DNA from: JBDTSW01 sp963797835
GTDB taxonomy: Bacteria > Actinomycetota > Thermoleophilia > Solirubrobacterales > 70-9
Length of the DNA: 64,000 bases
Direction: 5' to 3'
NCBI GenBank assembly: GCA_963797835.1
Contig: CAWCRN010000010.1
Coordinates: forward strand, 1 to 64,000
Of this stretch, positions 52,479 through 60,840 are shown in pieces. The translations under genes and the position numbers were made by a program. Each line of letters begins with the position of its first letter. Within the stretch, counting starts at the first letter, position 1. Below the pieces are notes generated by a model. The model searched no databases and was not told the origin of the DNA. It was given only the letters and a program-made list of their open reading frames with translations.

Positions 52479-53357
52479 GTGCTCGCGGGCGAACGCCGCA
52501 AGCGCCGCGTTGAACTCGTCGGGCCGCTCGAACATCGGGCAGTGCGCCGCCTCCTCGATCACCTCGAGCCTGGCGTCCGGCAGCTTGGAGGCGAGCGCCT
52601 CGGCCTGAGCCAGGGTGAGCACCCGGTCGTGGCGGCCCCAGAGCAACAGGGTGGGAACGGTGATTCGCTCGGCGCCGGGTTCGCCGGCCGCCTCGGCCCC
52701 GGCGCGGACCGCCGTCTCGAAGCCCGGCGCGGGCATCAGCGGGAGCGTCTCCGAGGCGAGCTCGGCGCCCATCGCTCCGGGGTCGCGGAGGAAGCCGCTG
52801 AGCAACGCCCGGCGCAATCGCGGCCTGCGCGTGAAGGCGCGTATAACGGCGGGCCGCGAGAAGACGGCGTTGAACGCGAGAAAGCCCCTGACGATCGCGG
52901 CGAGCTGCGCGCGGCCCATCGCGACGCCGCCGGCGTTGACCAGGGCCAGGGCCCGCACGCGGCGCGGGTGGGTCAGCGCGAGCCGGCATGAGATCAGGCC
53001 CCCGAGCGAATGGCCGACCACCAGCGCGGTCTCGGCCCCCACCTGGTCGAGCAGGGAGGCGAGCGCGTCGGAGTAGACGTCGATGGCCGAGCCGGGGGGC
53101 GGAGGCTCGGAGCCGCCGAAGCCGGGCAGGTCGATGGCGATCACGCGGTTCTCGGCGCTGAGGAACGAGATGTTCTCCAGCCAGGTCGTCCACGCTCCTC
53201 CGAGGCCGTGCACCAGCAGCACGACCGGGCCCGACCCGCGCTCCAGGTAGCGAAGCCGGCGGCCCAGGACCTCCGCCTCCCGCAGCTGGGGGCGCCAGTC
53301 GATCCCGGTCCAGCCCGGCGCGGCGCCGGCCTCGCTGGTGGCGCCCCTCGCGGTCAT
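52473..53357 (-). CDS. Alpha/beta hydrolase
   Basis: 294 residues. VVLLVHGLGGAWTTWLENIS holds the oxyanion region, VVGHSLGGLISCRLAL the nucleophile Ser117, LLWGRHDRVLTLAQAEALA the acid, and EEAAHCPMFERPDEF the His. A short helical lid (RAQLAAIVRGFLAFNAVFSR) lies between. The fold covers esterases, lipases and C-C hydrolases such as those opening meta-cleavage products; the substrate is unknown. ATG 53357 overlaps the WS/DGAT stop by four bases, so lipase- or esterase-like action on wax or triacylglycerol synthesised by its operon partner is a reasonable guess. Confidence 0.8.
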   Translation of the reverse strand: MTARGATSEAGAAPGWTGIDWRPQLREAEVLGRRLRYLERGSGPVVLLVHGLGGAWTTWLENISFLSAENRVIAIDLPGFGGSEPPPPGSAIDVYSDALASLLDQVGAETALVVGHSLGGLISCRLALTHPRRVRALALVNAGGVAMGRAQLAAIVRGFLAFNAVFSRPAVIRAFTRRPRLRRALLSGFLRDPGAMGAELASETLPLMPAPGFETAVRAGAEAAGEPGAERITVPTLLLWGRHDRVLTLAQAEALASKLPDARLEVIEEAAHCPMFERPDEFNAALAAFAREHS

Positions 53358-54802
53358 CCCCGGCCCAGCGCCAGGACCTCGTCGAGCCCCTCCCGCATGG
53401 ACTCCGAGAGGGCGTCGGAGTCCTCGAAGACTTCGCCGTCCGCGTTGATGCCGATGCAACAGGTCCCCGCGTGCGAGTTGAGCGCCGCGCACATCGCGGT
53501 ACCCGGGAGCGGGCCGAACACGTACATCCGCTCCATCGAGGCCTCGTTCACGTAGATCGGATGCGGCACTCCGGGCCAATTGCTCAGGGTCAGGTCGACC
53601 GACGCGTTCAGTTTCCGCAGTGCGGCGCCGACGACCGCGGACGGTCCCCGGTTCATGACCGGGGTGAGCTGGCCGATGAAGTCGAGCGCGGCCTCGCCGC
53701 GAAGCTGATCGATCTCGGAGCGCATCAGCCTGATCCGCTCCGCCGGGTCCGGGTCCCCGGCCGGCGCCGAGAAGAAGGCGCCCGCGAACCGGTTGCCTCC
53801 CTCCTTCGCCGCCTCGTCCGGCGTCCGCATCGCCACAGGCATCGAGATGGGGATGTCGCCGACCTCCGCTCCGACCCGCTGGTGGTAGCGGCGGATGCCC
53901 CCGAGGATCGCCGAGACGAACGCGTCGTTGAGCGACCCGCCCGCCGCGCGCCCCGCGGACTTGAGCTCGTCGACCGTGCAGTCGAGCACGCCGAACCGCC
54001 ACCTGGTGCGGCTCCCGCGGCCCAGCAGCGTCGAGGTGGAGGCCGGCGGCGGCTCCAGGACCCGCTTCAGCGACTCCGCATATCCAGCCGTGGCGCGCGG
54101 ACGGGTCGCGGCACGGATCGCCCCGCCGGTCGCACTCGCGGCCAGGCGGGGCGCTCTGCGGACCGCCCTGCCGGCCAGCCTGGCGGTGAGGCCCACCGGG
54201 CGCACGCCCTCGGGCTCCGGGATCGGCCTGCTGGGCATCTTCAGCCTCGAGTCCGGGCTCCGCCTGTAGAGGCGGGACATCAGCTGGGCGTAGGCGAAGC
54301 CGTCGGTCAGCACGTGCTGGCACTGGAAGATCGTGCCCGCCCGGTCGCCCTCGAGCCCCTCGACGAAGATCCGGACCCAGGGCGGGCGGTTGCGGTCGAG
54401 CGGCACCAGCGCCTGTTGCTGGGCCAGCTCCAGCAGCTGGGCCATGGTGCCGGGCTCGGGCAGCCGGACGCGCCGCACGTGGTAGTCGACGTCGAAGTCC
54501 GGGTCCATGTCCCAGCGGGGCGGCCCTACCGGAAGCACGGGGTCGACGACCCGCTGCATGAAGCGCGGGACCAGGCTCAGCGCGCGCTCGGCGCCGCCGC
54601 GGTAGACGTCCCAGCCCGGGTTCCGGTCAAACGTCTCGACCACCACGCCCGTCCAGGAGTCCGCGGGATGGTGCTCGGTCCGCCACATCAGCGTGTCGAG
54701 CTCGTTCAGTTCCGGCTCACGCCCCCAGTGCGCAAGCTCCTCCCATCCCCTCAGGGTCGCCTCAGTGGCCTCGCCGGCCTCGGTCGGGCTGTCGGGGCCC
54801 AT
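53354..54802 (-). CDS. WS/DGAT-type wax ester synthase/diacylglycerol acyltransferase
   Basis: 482 residues. The condensation-domain active site reads CQHVLTDG (161-168), so the usual HHxxxDG is QH-x3-DG: the first His is Gln while the catalytic second His163 and Asp167 remain. Other family blocks are GSLNDAFVSAILGGIRRYHQ, MPVAMRTPDEAAKEGGNRFA and SNWPGVPHPIYVNEASMERM, and PLPGTAMCAALNSHAGTCC. It would acylate an alcohol or diacylglycerol with acyl-CoA to store or detoxify acyl groups, probably at the membrane. ATG 54802 or GTG 54808 follows a GGGGAG ribosome site, and the operator at 54831 overlies its promoter. Confidence 0.8.
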   Translation of the reverse strand: MGPDSPTEAGEATEATLRGWEELAHWGREPELNELDTLMWRTEHHPADSWTGVVVETFDRNPGWDVYRGGAERALSLVPRFMQRVVDPVLPVGPPRWDMDPDFDVDYHVRRVRLPEPGTMAQLLELAQQQALVPLDRNRPPWVRIFVEGLEGDRAGTIFQCQHVLTDGFAYAQLMSRLYRRSPDSRLKMPSRPIPEPEGVRPVGLTARLAGRAVRRAPRLAASATGGAIRAATRPRATAGYAESLKRVLEPPPASTSTLLGRGSRTRWRFGVLDCTVDELKSAGRAAGGSLNDAFVSAILGGIRRYHQRVGAEVGDIPISMPVAMRTPDEAAKEGGNRFAGAFFSAPAGDPDPAERIRLMRSEIDQLRGEAALDFIGQLTPVMNRGPSAVVGAALRKLNASVDLTLSNWPGVPHPIYVNEASMERMYVFGPLPGTAMCAALNSHAGTCCIGINADGEVFEDSDALSESMREGLDEVLALGRG

Positions 54803-54830
54803 GCTCACATCTCCAATCTCCCCACCGTAC

Positions 54831-54846
54831 GTTAACGCTCGTGAAC
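54831..54846. promoter_or_regulatory. AACGNNCGTT-type operator, site 3 (WS/DGAT and crotonase)
   Basis: GTTAACGCTCGTGAAC, a 16-base imperfect palindrome (12 of 16 positions symmetric), sits in the divergent gap between the WS/DGAT and crotonase genes. A minus-strand TACGGT (54829-54824) follows it. Confidence 0.45.
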
Positions 54847-54886
54847 CCACTATACGCGCCGCGGCGAGCTTGGTTACGATCGTGGC

Positions 54887-55675
54887 GTGGAGCCGGCCCC
54901 CCTCAGCGTCGAGCGCAAGGGCGAGGTCACGGTCGTCACCCTGACCCGCCCCGAGCTGCTCAACCGCTTCGACCTGGCGATGCACGACGCCTTCCAGGAG
55001 ATGCTGGAGGGCCTCCGCGACGACGAGGAATCGCGCGCGGTCGTGCTGGCGTCAACCGGCAAGGCCTTCTCGGCCGGCGGCGACTTCGAGATGATGCGCG
55101 AGGCCTACGAGAGCGCCGAGCTCCGCTCCGAGCTGATCGACGGCGCGCGCAACCTGCTCACCACCCTCGTCGACGTCGATCAGCCCGTCGTCGTCGCCAT
55201 GCAGGGGCCGGCGATCGGGCTGGGCGCGACGGTCGCGATGGCCTGCGACGCGATCGTCGCCGCGCGCGGGGCCCAGATCGCGGACACCCACGTCGTCGCG
55301 GGACTCGTCGCCGGCGACGGCGGCTGCCTGGTCTGGCCCGAGGCGGTCGGCATGCTGCGCGCCCGCCGCCACCTGCTCACGGGCGACCCGCTGAGCGCCG
55401 AGGATGCGCACGCGATCGGACTCGTCACCGACCTGGTCTCCGAGCCCGAGCAGGTGCTGCCGGCGGCGATGGCCCTGGCCGAGCGGATCGCGGCGCTGCC
55501 GCCGCTCGCCGTGAAGGGCACGAAGCGCGCGCTCAACCGGGTCACGCGAGCGCGGCTGGACGAGGTGCTCGACGCGTCGCTCGCGGGCGAGCTCGAGACG
55601 CTGGCCTCGGAGGACCTGCTCGAGGCGATCGAAGCCTTCAAGCAGAAGCGGCCCGGCCGGTTCCAGGGCACCTGA
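54887..55675 (+). CDS. Crotonase-family protein
   Basis: 262 residues. VTVVTLTRPELLNRFDLAMH, STGKAFSAGGDFEMMREAYE and VVAMQGPAIGLGATVAMACD define the fold and oxyanion hole. Neither hydratase Glu is kept: Thr stands at the first position (GLGATV) and the second lies in IADTHVVAGLVAGDGG without Glu. The Asp in AGDGG resembles isomerase-type members. GTG 54887 lies six bases after TACGAT (54875-54880), giving a leaderless message. The gene is divergent from WS/DGAT and separated by 83 bases from the swivel-domain gene downstream. Confidence 0.8.
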   Translation: MEPAPLSVERKGEVTVVTLTRPELLNRFDLAMHDAFQEMLEGLRDDEESRAVVLASTGKAFSAGGDFEMMREAYESAELRSELIDGARNLLTTLVDVDQPVVVAMQGPAIGLGATVAMACDAIVAARGAQIADTHVVAGLVAGDGGCLVWPEAVGMLRARRHLLTGDPLSAEDAHAIGLVTDLVSEPEQVLPAAMALAERIAALPPLAVKGTKRALNRVTRARLDEVLDASLAGELETLASEDLLEAIEAFKQKRPGRFQGT

Positions 55676-55709
55676 CCACCGCGGCGGGGCGCATGGGCAT
55701 AGCCGATGG

Positions 55710-55725
55710 CTTAACGGCCGTTATC
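55710..55725. promoter_or_regulatory. AACGNNCGTT-type operator, site 4 (swivel-domain operon)
   Basis: CTTAACGGCCGTTATC contains the perfect 12-base palindrome TAACGGCCGTTA. It overlaps a TATCAT -10 (55722-55727) upstream of ATG 55759. Confidence 0.55.
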
Positions 55726-55758
55726 ATCCCGTCCGAGCTCGTCCCGGAGGAGAGACGA

Positions 55759-57423
55759 ATGGGCCTGACAGAGCCGATCGACGGCGCAGCGACCGAGAGC
55801 CCCGCCGACGTGATCGGCGCGCCCAAGGACGACTGGGACCCCCTTCAGGGCTCCACGAAGGAGGCCCATCCGTGGACGACGACCAACCTCGGTGAGGCGT
55901 GCCCCGGCGTGGTCACCCCGCTCAACACGGCCTTCTGGGGCCTGCCGGGCGACCTCACCGCGCGCCGGGTCGGCTACGCGATCGGGGTGATGTCGAAGGC
56001 CGAGCTCGAGCAGCCCGACGACCCCGCCGACAGGATCCTCCGCAACTTCTATGGCCGCCTCGCGACGAACCTGGACTACATGGGCCTGGTCGGCGACCGG
56101 TTGCCCGGGATCACCGGGGAGGACGCCCTCTCGAGCCTGTTCGGCGAGCCGCCCGATGGAATGACCTTCCACCCGACCAAGCGCCGCTACGCGTTCGTCG
56201 CCTACCGGTTCCCGAGGACCTTCGTGCGGGTGCCGCGGATGCTCGATCGCGTCTGCCCCCGCATCGACGCCTGGTGGCGCCGGATGGTGGAGGAGGTCCC
56301 GAGCCGCGACCTCGCCGGAGCGAGGGCCGCGTTCGCCGAGTCCATCGAGATGTTCCAGCTCGGCATGGACACGCAGGTGACGGCCATGATGGGCAGCTTC
56401 CAGCCGATGTTCGACGCCCTCTCGAAGCTGGTCGAGCGCGCGGGCGTGGGCGACCTCTCCGTCCTCAGCGGCAGCGGCGGCGCCGAGATCGCCGTGGTCA
56501 CCGACATCTGGAGGGCGTCGCGCGGAGAGATCGCGGTCGAGGACATCGTCCGCAGCCACGGCTTCCACGGCCCGGGCGAAGGGGAGATCTCGAGCACCGT
56601 CTGGCGGGACGACCCCTCCCCCCTGCGGACGGTCATCGAGCACTACAGGAACCTCCCCGACTCCGACCATCCCGCGCGTCTCGACCGGGAGCGCGACGCC
56701 AAGCGGGTCGAGATGACGAAGCAGGTGCTCGCCGCGCTGCCGCGGTCGCAGCGGCCGGGCGCGCGGCTGATCCTCGCGCTCGCCCGGCGGCGCGTGCCCC
56801 ATCGCGGCCGCGCCAAGCGGTCGTTCCTGCAGGCGATCGACATCGGCCGGCTCTCGGCGCGCCGGACCGGCGAGCTGCTGGCTGCCGAAGGCGCTCTCGA
56901 GGACCGCGAGGACGCCTTCTACCTCACACGCGAGGAGCTGACGGGAACCCTGCCCCCCGACGCGCTGGAGCTGGTCCGCAGGCGGCGGCAGAGGCGCAAG
57001 ACGTACGAGCGGATCGCGTTCCGGTCCACGGAGTGGGTCGGGATGCCGGACGCCTACGAGGTCGAGGACGCGGACCCGGACGACGCGCGCGACGCCGACG
57101 GCGTGATCACGGGCACGGGCGCGAGCTCGGGCGTCGCGGAGGGCCTGGTCCGCGTGGTCGAGGACCCGACCTTCTCGGACGTCGAGCCGGACGAGATCCT
57201 GGTGGCGCCGACGACCGACCCGAGCTGGTGCTCGATCATGTACGTCTCCTCCGCGCTCGTCGTGGACCTGGGAGGGGCGCTGAGCCACGCCGCGGTGGTG
57301 GCGCGCGAGCTGAACATCCCGTGCGTCGTCAACACGCGCGACGGCACCCGGCGCCTGGCGACCGGCGACCGCGTGCGCGTCGACGGCAAGGCCGGCACGG
57401 TCGAGGTGCTGGAGCGCGGATGA
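55759..57423 (+). CDS. PEP-synthase-like protein with swivelling His domain but no ATP-grasp domain
   Basis: 554 residues. The C-terminal 90 residues form the phosphohistidine swivel domain of PEP-utilising enzymes: LVDLGGALSHAAVVARELNI-type sequence (the run GGALSHAAVVARELNIPCVV contains His510), followed by RDGTRRLATGDRVRVDGKAG. The first 440 residues are mostly helical (AHPWTTTNLGEACPGVVTPL; DTQVTAMMGSFQPMFDALSK) and resemble the RPH/PpsA middle region of rifampin phosphotransferase and phenylphosphate synthase subunit A. No ATP-grasp domain or PEP barrel is present, so a separate kinase subunit would be needed; none is in the window. ATG 55759 has a GGAGGAG ribosome site. It heads an operon with two flavoenzymes. 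Confidence 0.75.
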   Translation: MGLTEPIDGAATESPADVIGAPKDDWDPLQGSTKEAHPWTTTNLGEACPGVVTPLNTAFWGLPGDLTARRVGYAIGVMSKAELEQPDDPADRILRNFYGRLATNLDYMGLVGDRLPGITGEDALSSLFGEPPDGMTFHPTKRRYAFVAYRFPRTFVRVPRMLDRVCPRIDAWWRRMVEEVPSRDLAGARAAFAESIEMFQLGMDTQVTAMMGSFQPMFDALSKLVERAGVGDLSVLSGSGGAEIAVVTDIWRASRGEIAVEDIVRSHGFHGPGEGEISSTVWRDDPSPLRTVIEHYRNLPDSDHPARLDRERDAKRVEMTKQVLAALPRSQRPGARLILALARRRVPHRGRAKRSFLQAIDIGRLSARRTGELLAAEGALEDREDAFYLTREELTGTLPPDALELVRRRRQRRKTYERIAFRSTEWVGMPDAYEVEDADPDDARDADGVITGTGASSGVAEGLVRVVEDPTFSDVEPDEILVAPTTDPSWCSIMYVSSALVVDLGGALSHAAVVARELNIPCVVNTRDGTRRLATGDRVRVDGKAGTVEVLERG

Positions 57424-57433
57424 GGAGCGAGAG

Positions 57434-58792
57434 ATGAGCGAGCGCGGCACGGTCGCGGTGATCGGCGGGGGAATGGCCGGCATGGGCGCGGCCTGGGAGC
57501 TGAAGAAGGCGGGGTTCGAGCCGACCGTGTTCGAGGGCCGCGACCGGGTCGGCGGCCGGATCTGGACCGTCCGCAGGGGCGACTTCCTGATGGACGCCGG
57601 GACCGCCGTGTATCTCGGGACCTACCGCGACGCGATCGACCTGATCCACGAGGTGGGGCTGGGCGACGAGTTCTGCGTCCGCACCGCGATCGGCGCGATG
57701 CCGCGCGACGGAAAGCTCCACCACTTCGACTACACGAAGCGGGTCCGCACCTCGCTCGGGACGAAGGCGATCTCCTGGCGGGGCAAGCTCCGCGCATCGA
57801 AGCTCGGCGCGCTCACCTTCAAGACCCGCAAGAGCCTGGGCTACGACACCTACGACCAGCTGGCCGAGCTCGATACCGAGACCACCGCCGAGTACGCCCG
57901 CCGCGAGCTGGGCCAGGAGCTCTACGACTACTGCGCGGCCCCGCTGGTCAGCGGCACCTGGGTCGCCGATCCGGAGGACTGCTCGGTCGCGCTGCTGCTC
58001 TGGACGGTCCGCAACATGCTGGTCCCCAACGTCTACAACCTCGACTCGGGCGTGGTCGGCCTCCCCGAAGAGCTGGCCCGGCGGGTCGATACGCGGCTCT
58101 CGCATGCCGTCTCGAACGTCGCCGACAACGGCAGCGAGGTCGAGGTGACCTTCTCGGCGAACGGCGGCGGCGAGCGGACAGAGCGCTTCGACGCCTGCGT
58201 GATCGCCACAACCGCCGAGCCGGCGCTCGAGATCTACCCGCAGATGGACGACAACCACCGGGACCTCTACGAGACCACCCGCTACCGCAGGCTGGGCAGC
58301 ATCTGCATCGGGCTCTCCCGCCGCCCGCCCGACCCGGCGACCTACTTCCTGGTCCCGCCGTGCGAGGATCCCGACACGATCGCCGTGATCGCCGATCACA
58401 TCAAGGCCCGCAACCGCGCCCCGGAGGGCAAGGGCCTGCTCACCGTCCTGCTCTCCCACGAGTATCTCGAGCGGACGATGGACCACTCCGACGAGCAGAT
58501 CCTCGAGTACGCGATCGACCGCGCGAGCAAGTTCCACGGCGACATCTCCGGCGACATCGAGGAGACCTTCGTGGTGCGCTGGCCGGAATCGGTTCCCGCC
58601 CTCTACCAGGGACGTTTCGCCCAGATCGCGCGGTTCAAGCGGCAGCTCGACGGGACCGCCCGGGTCCAGTTCGCGAGCGACCTCGACCGGATCCCCGGCC
58701 TGAACGGCGCCCTGGTCAGCGGGCAGGAGGCCGCCGGCCGCGTTGCGGCCGCGGTGCCGGCCGCGAGCGGACGCCGGGCTCTGGTTGCCTGA
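57434..58792 (+). CDS. FAD-dependent amine-oxidase/protoporphyrinogen-oxidase-like protein
   Basis: 452 residues. VAVIGGGMAGMGAAWELKKA (7-26) and VFEGRDRVGGRIWTVRRGDF are the FAD motif and GG doublet; MDAGTAVYLGTYRDAIDLIH continues the substrate domain. CSVALLLWTVRNMLVPNVYN and PALYQGRFAQIARFKRQLDG follow, and QFASDLDRIPGLNGALVSGQ is a diverged FAD-closing block. It acts on an unknown hydrophobic substrate and is paralogous to 58785 and 43137. ATG 57434 follows the swivel-domain stop by ten bases, with GAGGAGCGAGAG upstream. The stop overlaps the TTG of the next flavoenzyme. Confidence 0.8.
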   Translation: MSERGTVAVIGGGMAGMGAAWELKKAGFEPTVFEGRDRVGGRIWTVRRGDFLMDAGTAVYLGTYRDAIDLIHEVGLGDEFCVRTAIGAMPRDGKLHHFDYTKRVRTSLGTKAISWRGKLRASKLGALTFKTRKSLGYDTYDQLAELDTETTAEYARRELGQELYDYCAAPLVSGTWVADPEDCSVALLLWTVRNMLVPNVYNLDSGVVGLPEELARRVDTRLSHAVSNVADNGSEVEVTFSANGGGERTERFDACVIATTAEPALEIYPQMDDNHRDLYETTRYRRLGSICIGLSRRPPDPATYFLVPPCEDPDTIAVIADHIKARNRAPEGKGLLTVLLSHEYLERTMDHSDEQILEYAIDRASKFHGDISGDIEETFVVRWPESVPALYQGRFAQIARFKRQLDGTARVQFASDLDRIPGLNGALVSGQEAAGRVAAAVPAASGRRALVA

Positions 58793-60119
58793 GCTGATCG
58801 TCGCGGGGGGCGGGCCCGCAGGGCTCGCCGCCGCCTTCCGCCTCCAGCAGGCCGGGCACCGGGTCCGTGTGCTGGAGGCCTCGGAGCGGCCCGGCAGCAA
58901 GCTGAGCGCCGGCCGGCGGGACGGCTTCCTGGTCGACCGCGGGGCTTTCTTCATCCCCACCACCCACCGCCACTTCATCGGGCTGGCCGAGGACGCCGGG
59001 ATCGCCGACCAGCTCGTCCCCGGCGGGTTCAGCCTGGGGATCGCCCGCGCCGGGGAGATCCACCGGATCGACGGCGGGCGGCTCGCGAGGGACTTCCTGC
59101 GCACTAGGGCGCTGTCCGCCCGCGGCAAGCTGGGGGCGGTGAAGCTGGTCCCCGAGGCGATCCGGGCCCGCCGCGCGACCACCGAGCGGATCGAGGAGGC
59201 GGGGCGGTACGACACCGAGACGCTCCGCAGCTGGGCCGAGCGCAGGCTCAACCGCGAGCTCGCCGACTATCTGATCGATCCGGCGATCAGGGCGATCTAC
59301 GCGACCGAGGGGGACTCGGTCTCGCGGGTGGAGCTGCTGGGGATGCTCGCCCTGTTCGGCGGCGCGAAGCTCGTCGCCTTCCGGGAGGGGATGGCCTACT
59401 ACGCGGACCGGCTCGCCGCCCAGCTCGACGTCGTCACCGGCGCCCGCGTGCTCGCCGTCGAGCGGACCGCCGACGGCGCCCGCGTGAGCTGGAGCGACTC
59501 GAACGGCGCCGAGCGCAGCGAGGAGGTGGCCGGGTGCGTGGTCGCCCTGCCGGCGCAGCTCGCCGCCGGGATCCTCCCCGGCCTCGACGAGTGGAGGCGG
59601 GCGTACCTGAACGCGGTCCGGCGCGGGCGCCTGCTGATCGTGACCGTCGCGCTGTCCGAGGCGCCGGCGACGGACGCGATGTACACGATGATCCCGCGCG
59701 CCGAGCACCCGTTCCTGGGCGGCATCGTCTGCGACCACCTGAAGGCCCCCGGCCGCGCGCCCGAGGGGAAGGGTCTGCTGACGCTGGCCCTGACCGAGCC
59801 CTGGTGCGAGCGCCACGCCGGCGACGACGATGAGTCCGTGACCGCGGCCGCCCTCCAGGCCGTCGACGGATTCCTGCCGGGGACCTCGGCGAACGTCGAG
59901 TTCACCGAGGTGCAGCGCTGGCGCCAGCAGTACTGCCCGGTCGGGCACTACGCGAGACTCGCCGAGTTCCGGGCCCGGAGCGCGGCGAGCGACGCCACAG
60001 TCCAGATCGCGGGCGAGTACCTGTCCGCCCCGCACCTCTCCGCCGCCACCGCAACGGGCGAGCGGGCCGCTGCCGCGCTCGGCGCGGCGATGCGGCGGTC
60101 AGCGGACGGCGCTGGCTGA
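58785..60119 (+). CDS. FAD-dependent amine-oxidase-like protein (third paralogue)
   Basis: 444 residues from TTG 58785, the start nearest the Rossmann motif PELIVAGGGPAGLAAAFRLQ. VRVLEASERPGSKLSAGRRD shows a Ser in the GG-doublet position (RPGSKL instead of RVGGR), so the FAD contact is unusual. Further blocks are FLVDRGAFFIPTTHRHFIGL, VVTGARVLAVERTADG and QQYCPVGHYARLAEFRARSA, closing with IAGEYLSAPHLSAATATGER. Two adjacent copies under one promoter suggest a heterodimer or successive steps. It overlaps the upstream gene by eight bases and the convergent membrane-protein gene by 21. Confidence 0.75.
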   Translation: MPELIVAGGGPAGLAAAFRLQQAGHRVRVLEASERPGSKLSAGRRDGFLVDRGAFFIPTTHRHFIGLAEDAGIADQLVPGGFSLGIARAGEIHRIDGGRLARDFLRTRALSARGKLGAVKLVPEAIRARRATTERIEEAGRYDTETLRSWAERRLNRELADYLIDPAIRAIYATEGDSVSRVELLGMLALFGGAKLVAFREGMAYYADRLAAQLDVVTGARVLAVERTADGARVSWSDSNGAERSEEVAGCVVALPAQLAAGILPGLDEWRRAYLNAVRRGRLLIVTVALSEAPATDAMYTMIPRAEHPFLGGIVCDHLKAPGRAPEGKGLLTLALTEPWCERHAGDDDESVTAAALQAVDGFLPGTSANVEFTEVQRWRQQYCPVGHYARLAEFRARSAASDATVQIAGEYLSAPHLSAATATGERAAAALGAAMRRSADGAG

Positions 60120-60836
60120 CCCGGCTGGCTCAGCGGCCTGCTCGCCGCCGGGATCCGAGTCGATGGCCTTGAACGCCAGCCAGGTCATGACCACGAGCCA
60201 GATGAAGAAGGCGACCACGGGGAAGTAGAAGCCGAGGAAGCCGTTGTAGGCGAACGCGCCCGTCTTGAAGAACACGATCAGCCCGCCGGGGAGGCCGAGC
60301 GTGGCGAGCCAGAGGTTGAGGTAGGCGGCCCAGCGGGGGAACACCGGCGGGTCGCCGCGGTCGAGGAAGATCGCGATCGCGAACGACACCAGCCAGAGCG
60401 CGAACGGCGTCCAGTCGAACAGGAAGAGGAAGAAGGCGAAGTCGTTGATGCTCTGGGTCTCCTCGGGCGAGATCTCGCCGGCGCGGAAAGAGGCCCAGGC
60501 CCAGACCGTGACGAGGATCGCGATCGTGAAAAGGATGATCCCGGTGCAGAAGACCTGGATCGCGGTCAGCACGGGGAAGCCCGACTCGGTCCGCCTGGTC
60601 AGGGCAGCCAGCGCGATCCCCCAGGGGCCGAGCAGGGGGGTCGCGAGCATCATCAGGCACGTCCCGATGCGGAAGGCGGTCTGGTCCTCGCGGTAGAAGT
60701 CGACGATCTCGGCCGCGCTGTCGTTCGGCGACGGCGGCGGCAGGAAGCCCGAGAAGAGCGCGAACCCGATCGCGAACAGCAGCGCGAAGGCCGGGCCGCA
60801 CCAGACGCAGGCGAGCAGCAGCTTCCGGTTCTCCAT
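60099..60836 (-). CDS. Six-helix membrane protein of unknown family (copy 2)
   Basis: 245 residues with six predicted helices. KLLLACVWCGPAFALLFAIG opens the protein, the second loop carries PPPSPNDSAAEIVDFYREDQ (compare LPHPEKTPEEVRDFWSDDPD at 51064), and the C-terminal half reads PRWAAYLNLWLATLGLPGG, then FFKTGAFAYNGFLGFYFPVV. It is a clear paralogue of 51064-51780, so this is a recurring family in the region. Its role is unknown; association with flavin-oxidoreductase genes at both sites suggests a membrane anchor or small-molecule transport. ATG 60836 lies four bases after the upstream stop, so it is cotranscribed with the two genes before it. Confidence 0.65.
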   Translation of the reverse strand: MENRKLLLACVWCGPAFALLFAIGFALFSGFLPPPSPNDSAAEIVDFYREDQTAFRIGTCLMMLATPLLGPWGIALAALTRRTESGFPVLTAIQVFCTGIILFTIAILVTVWAWASFRAGEISPEETQSINDFAFFLFLFDWTPFALWLVSFAIAIFLDRGDPPVFPRWAAYLNLWLATLGLPGGLIVFFKTGAFAYNGFLGFYFPVVAFFIWLVVMTWLAFKAIDSDPGGEQAAEPAGSASAVR

Positions 60837-60840
60837 CGGC

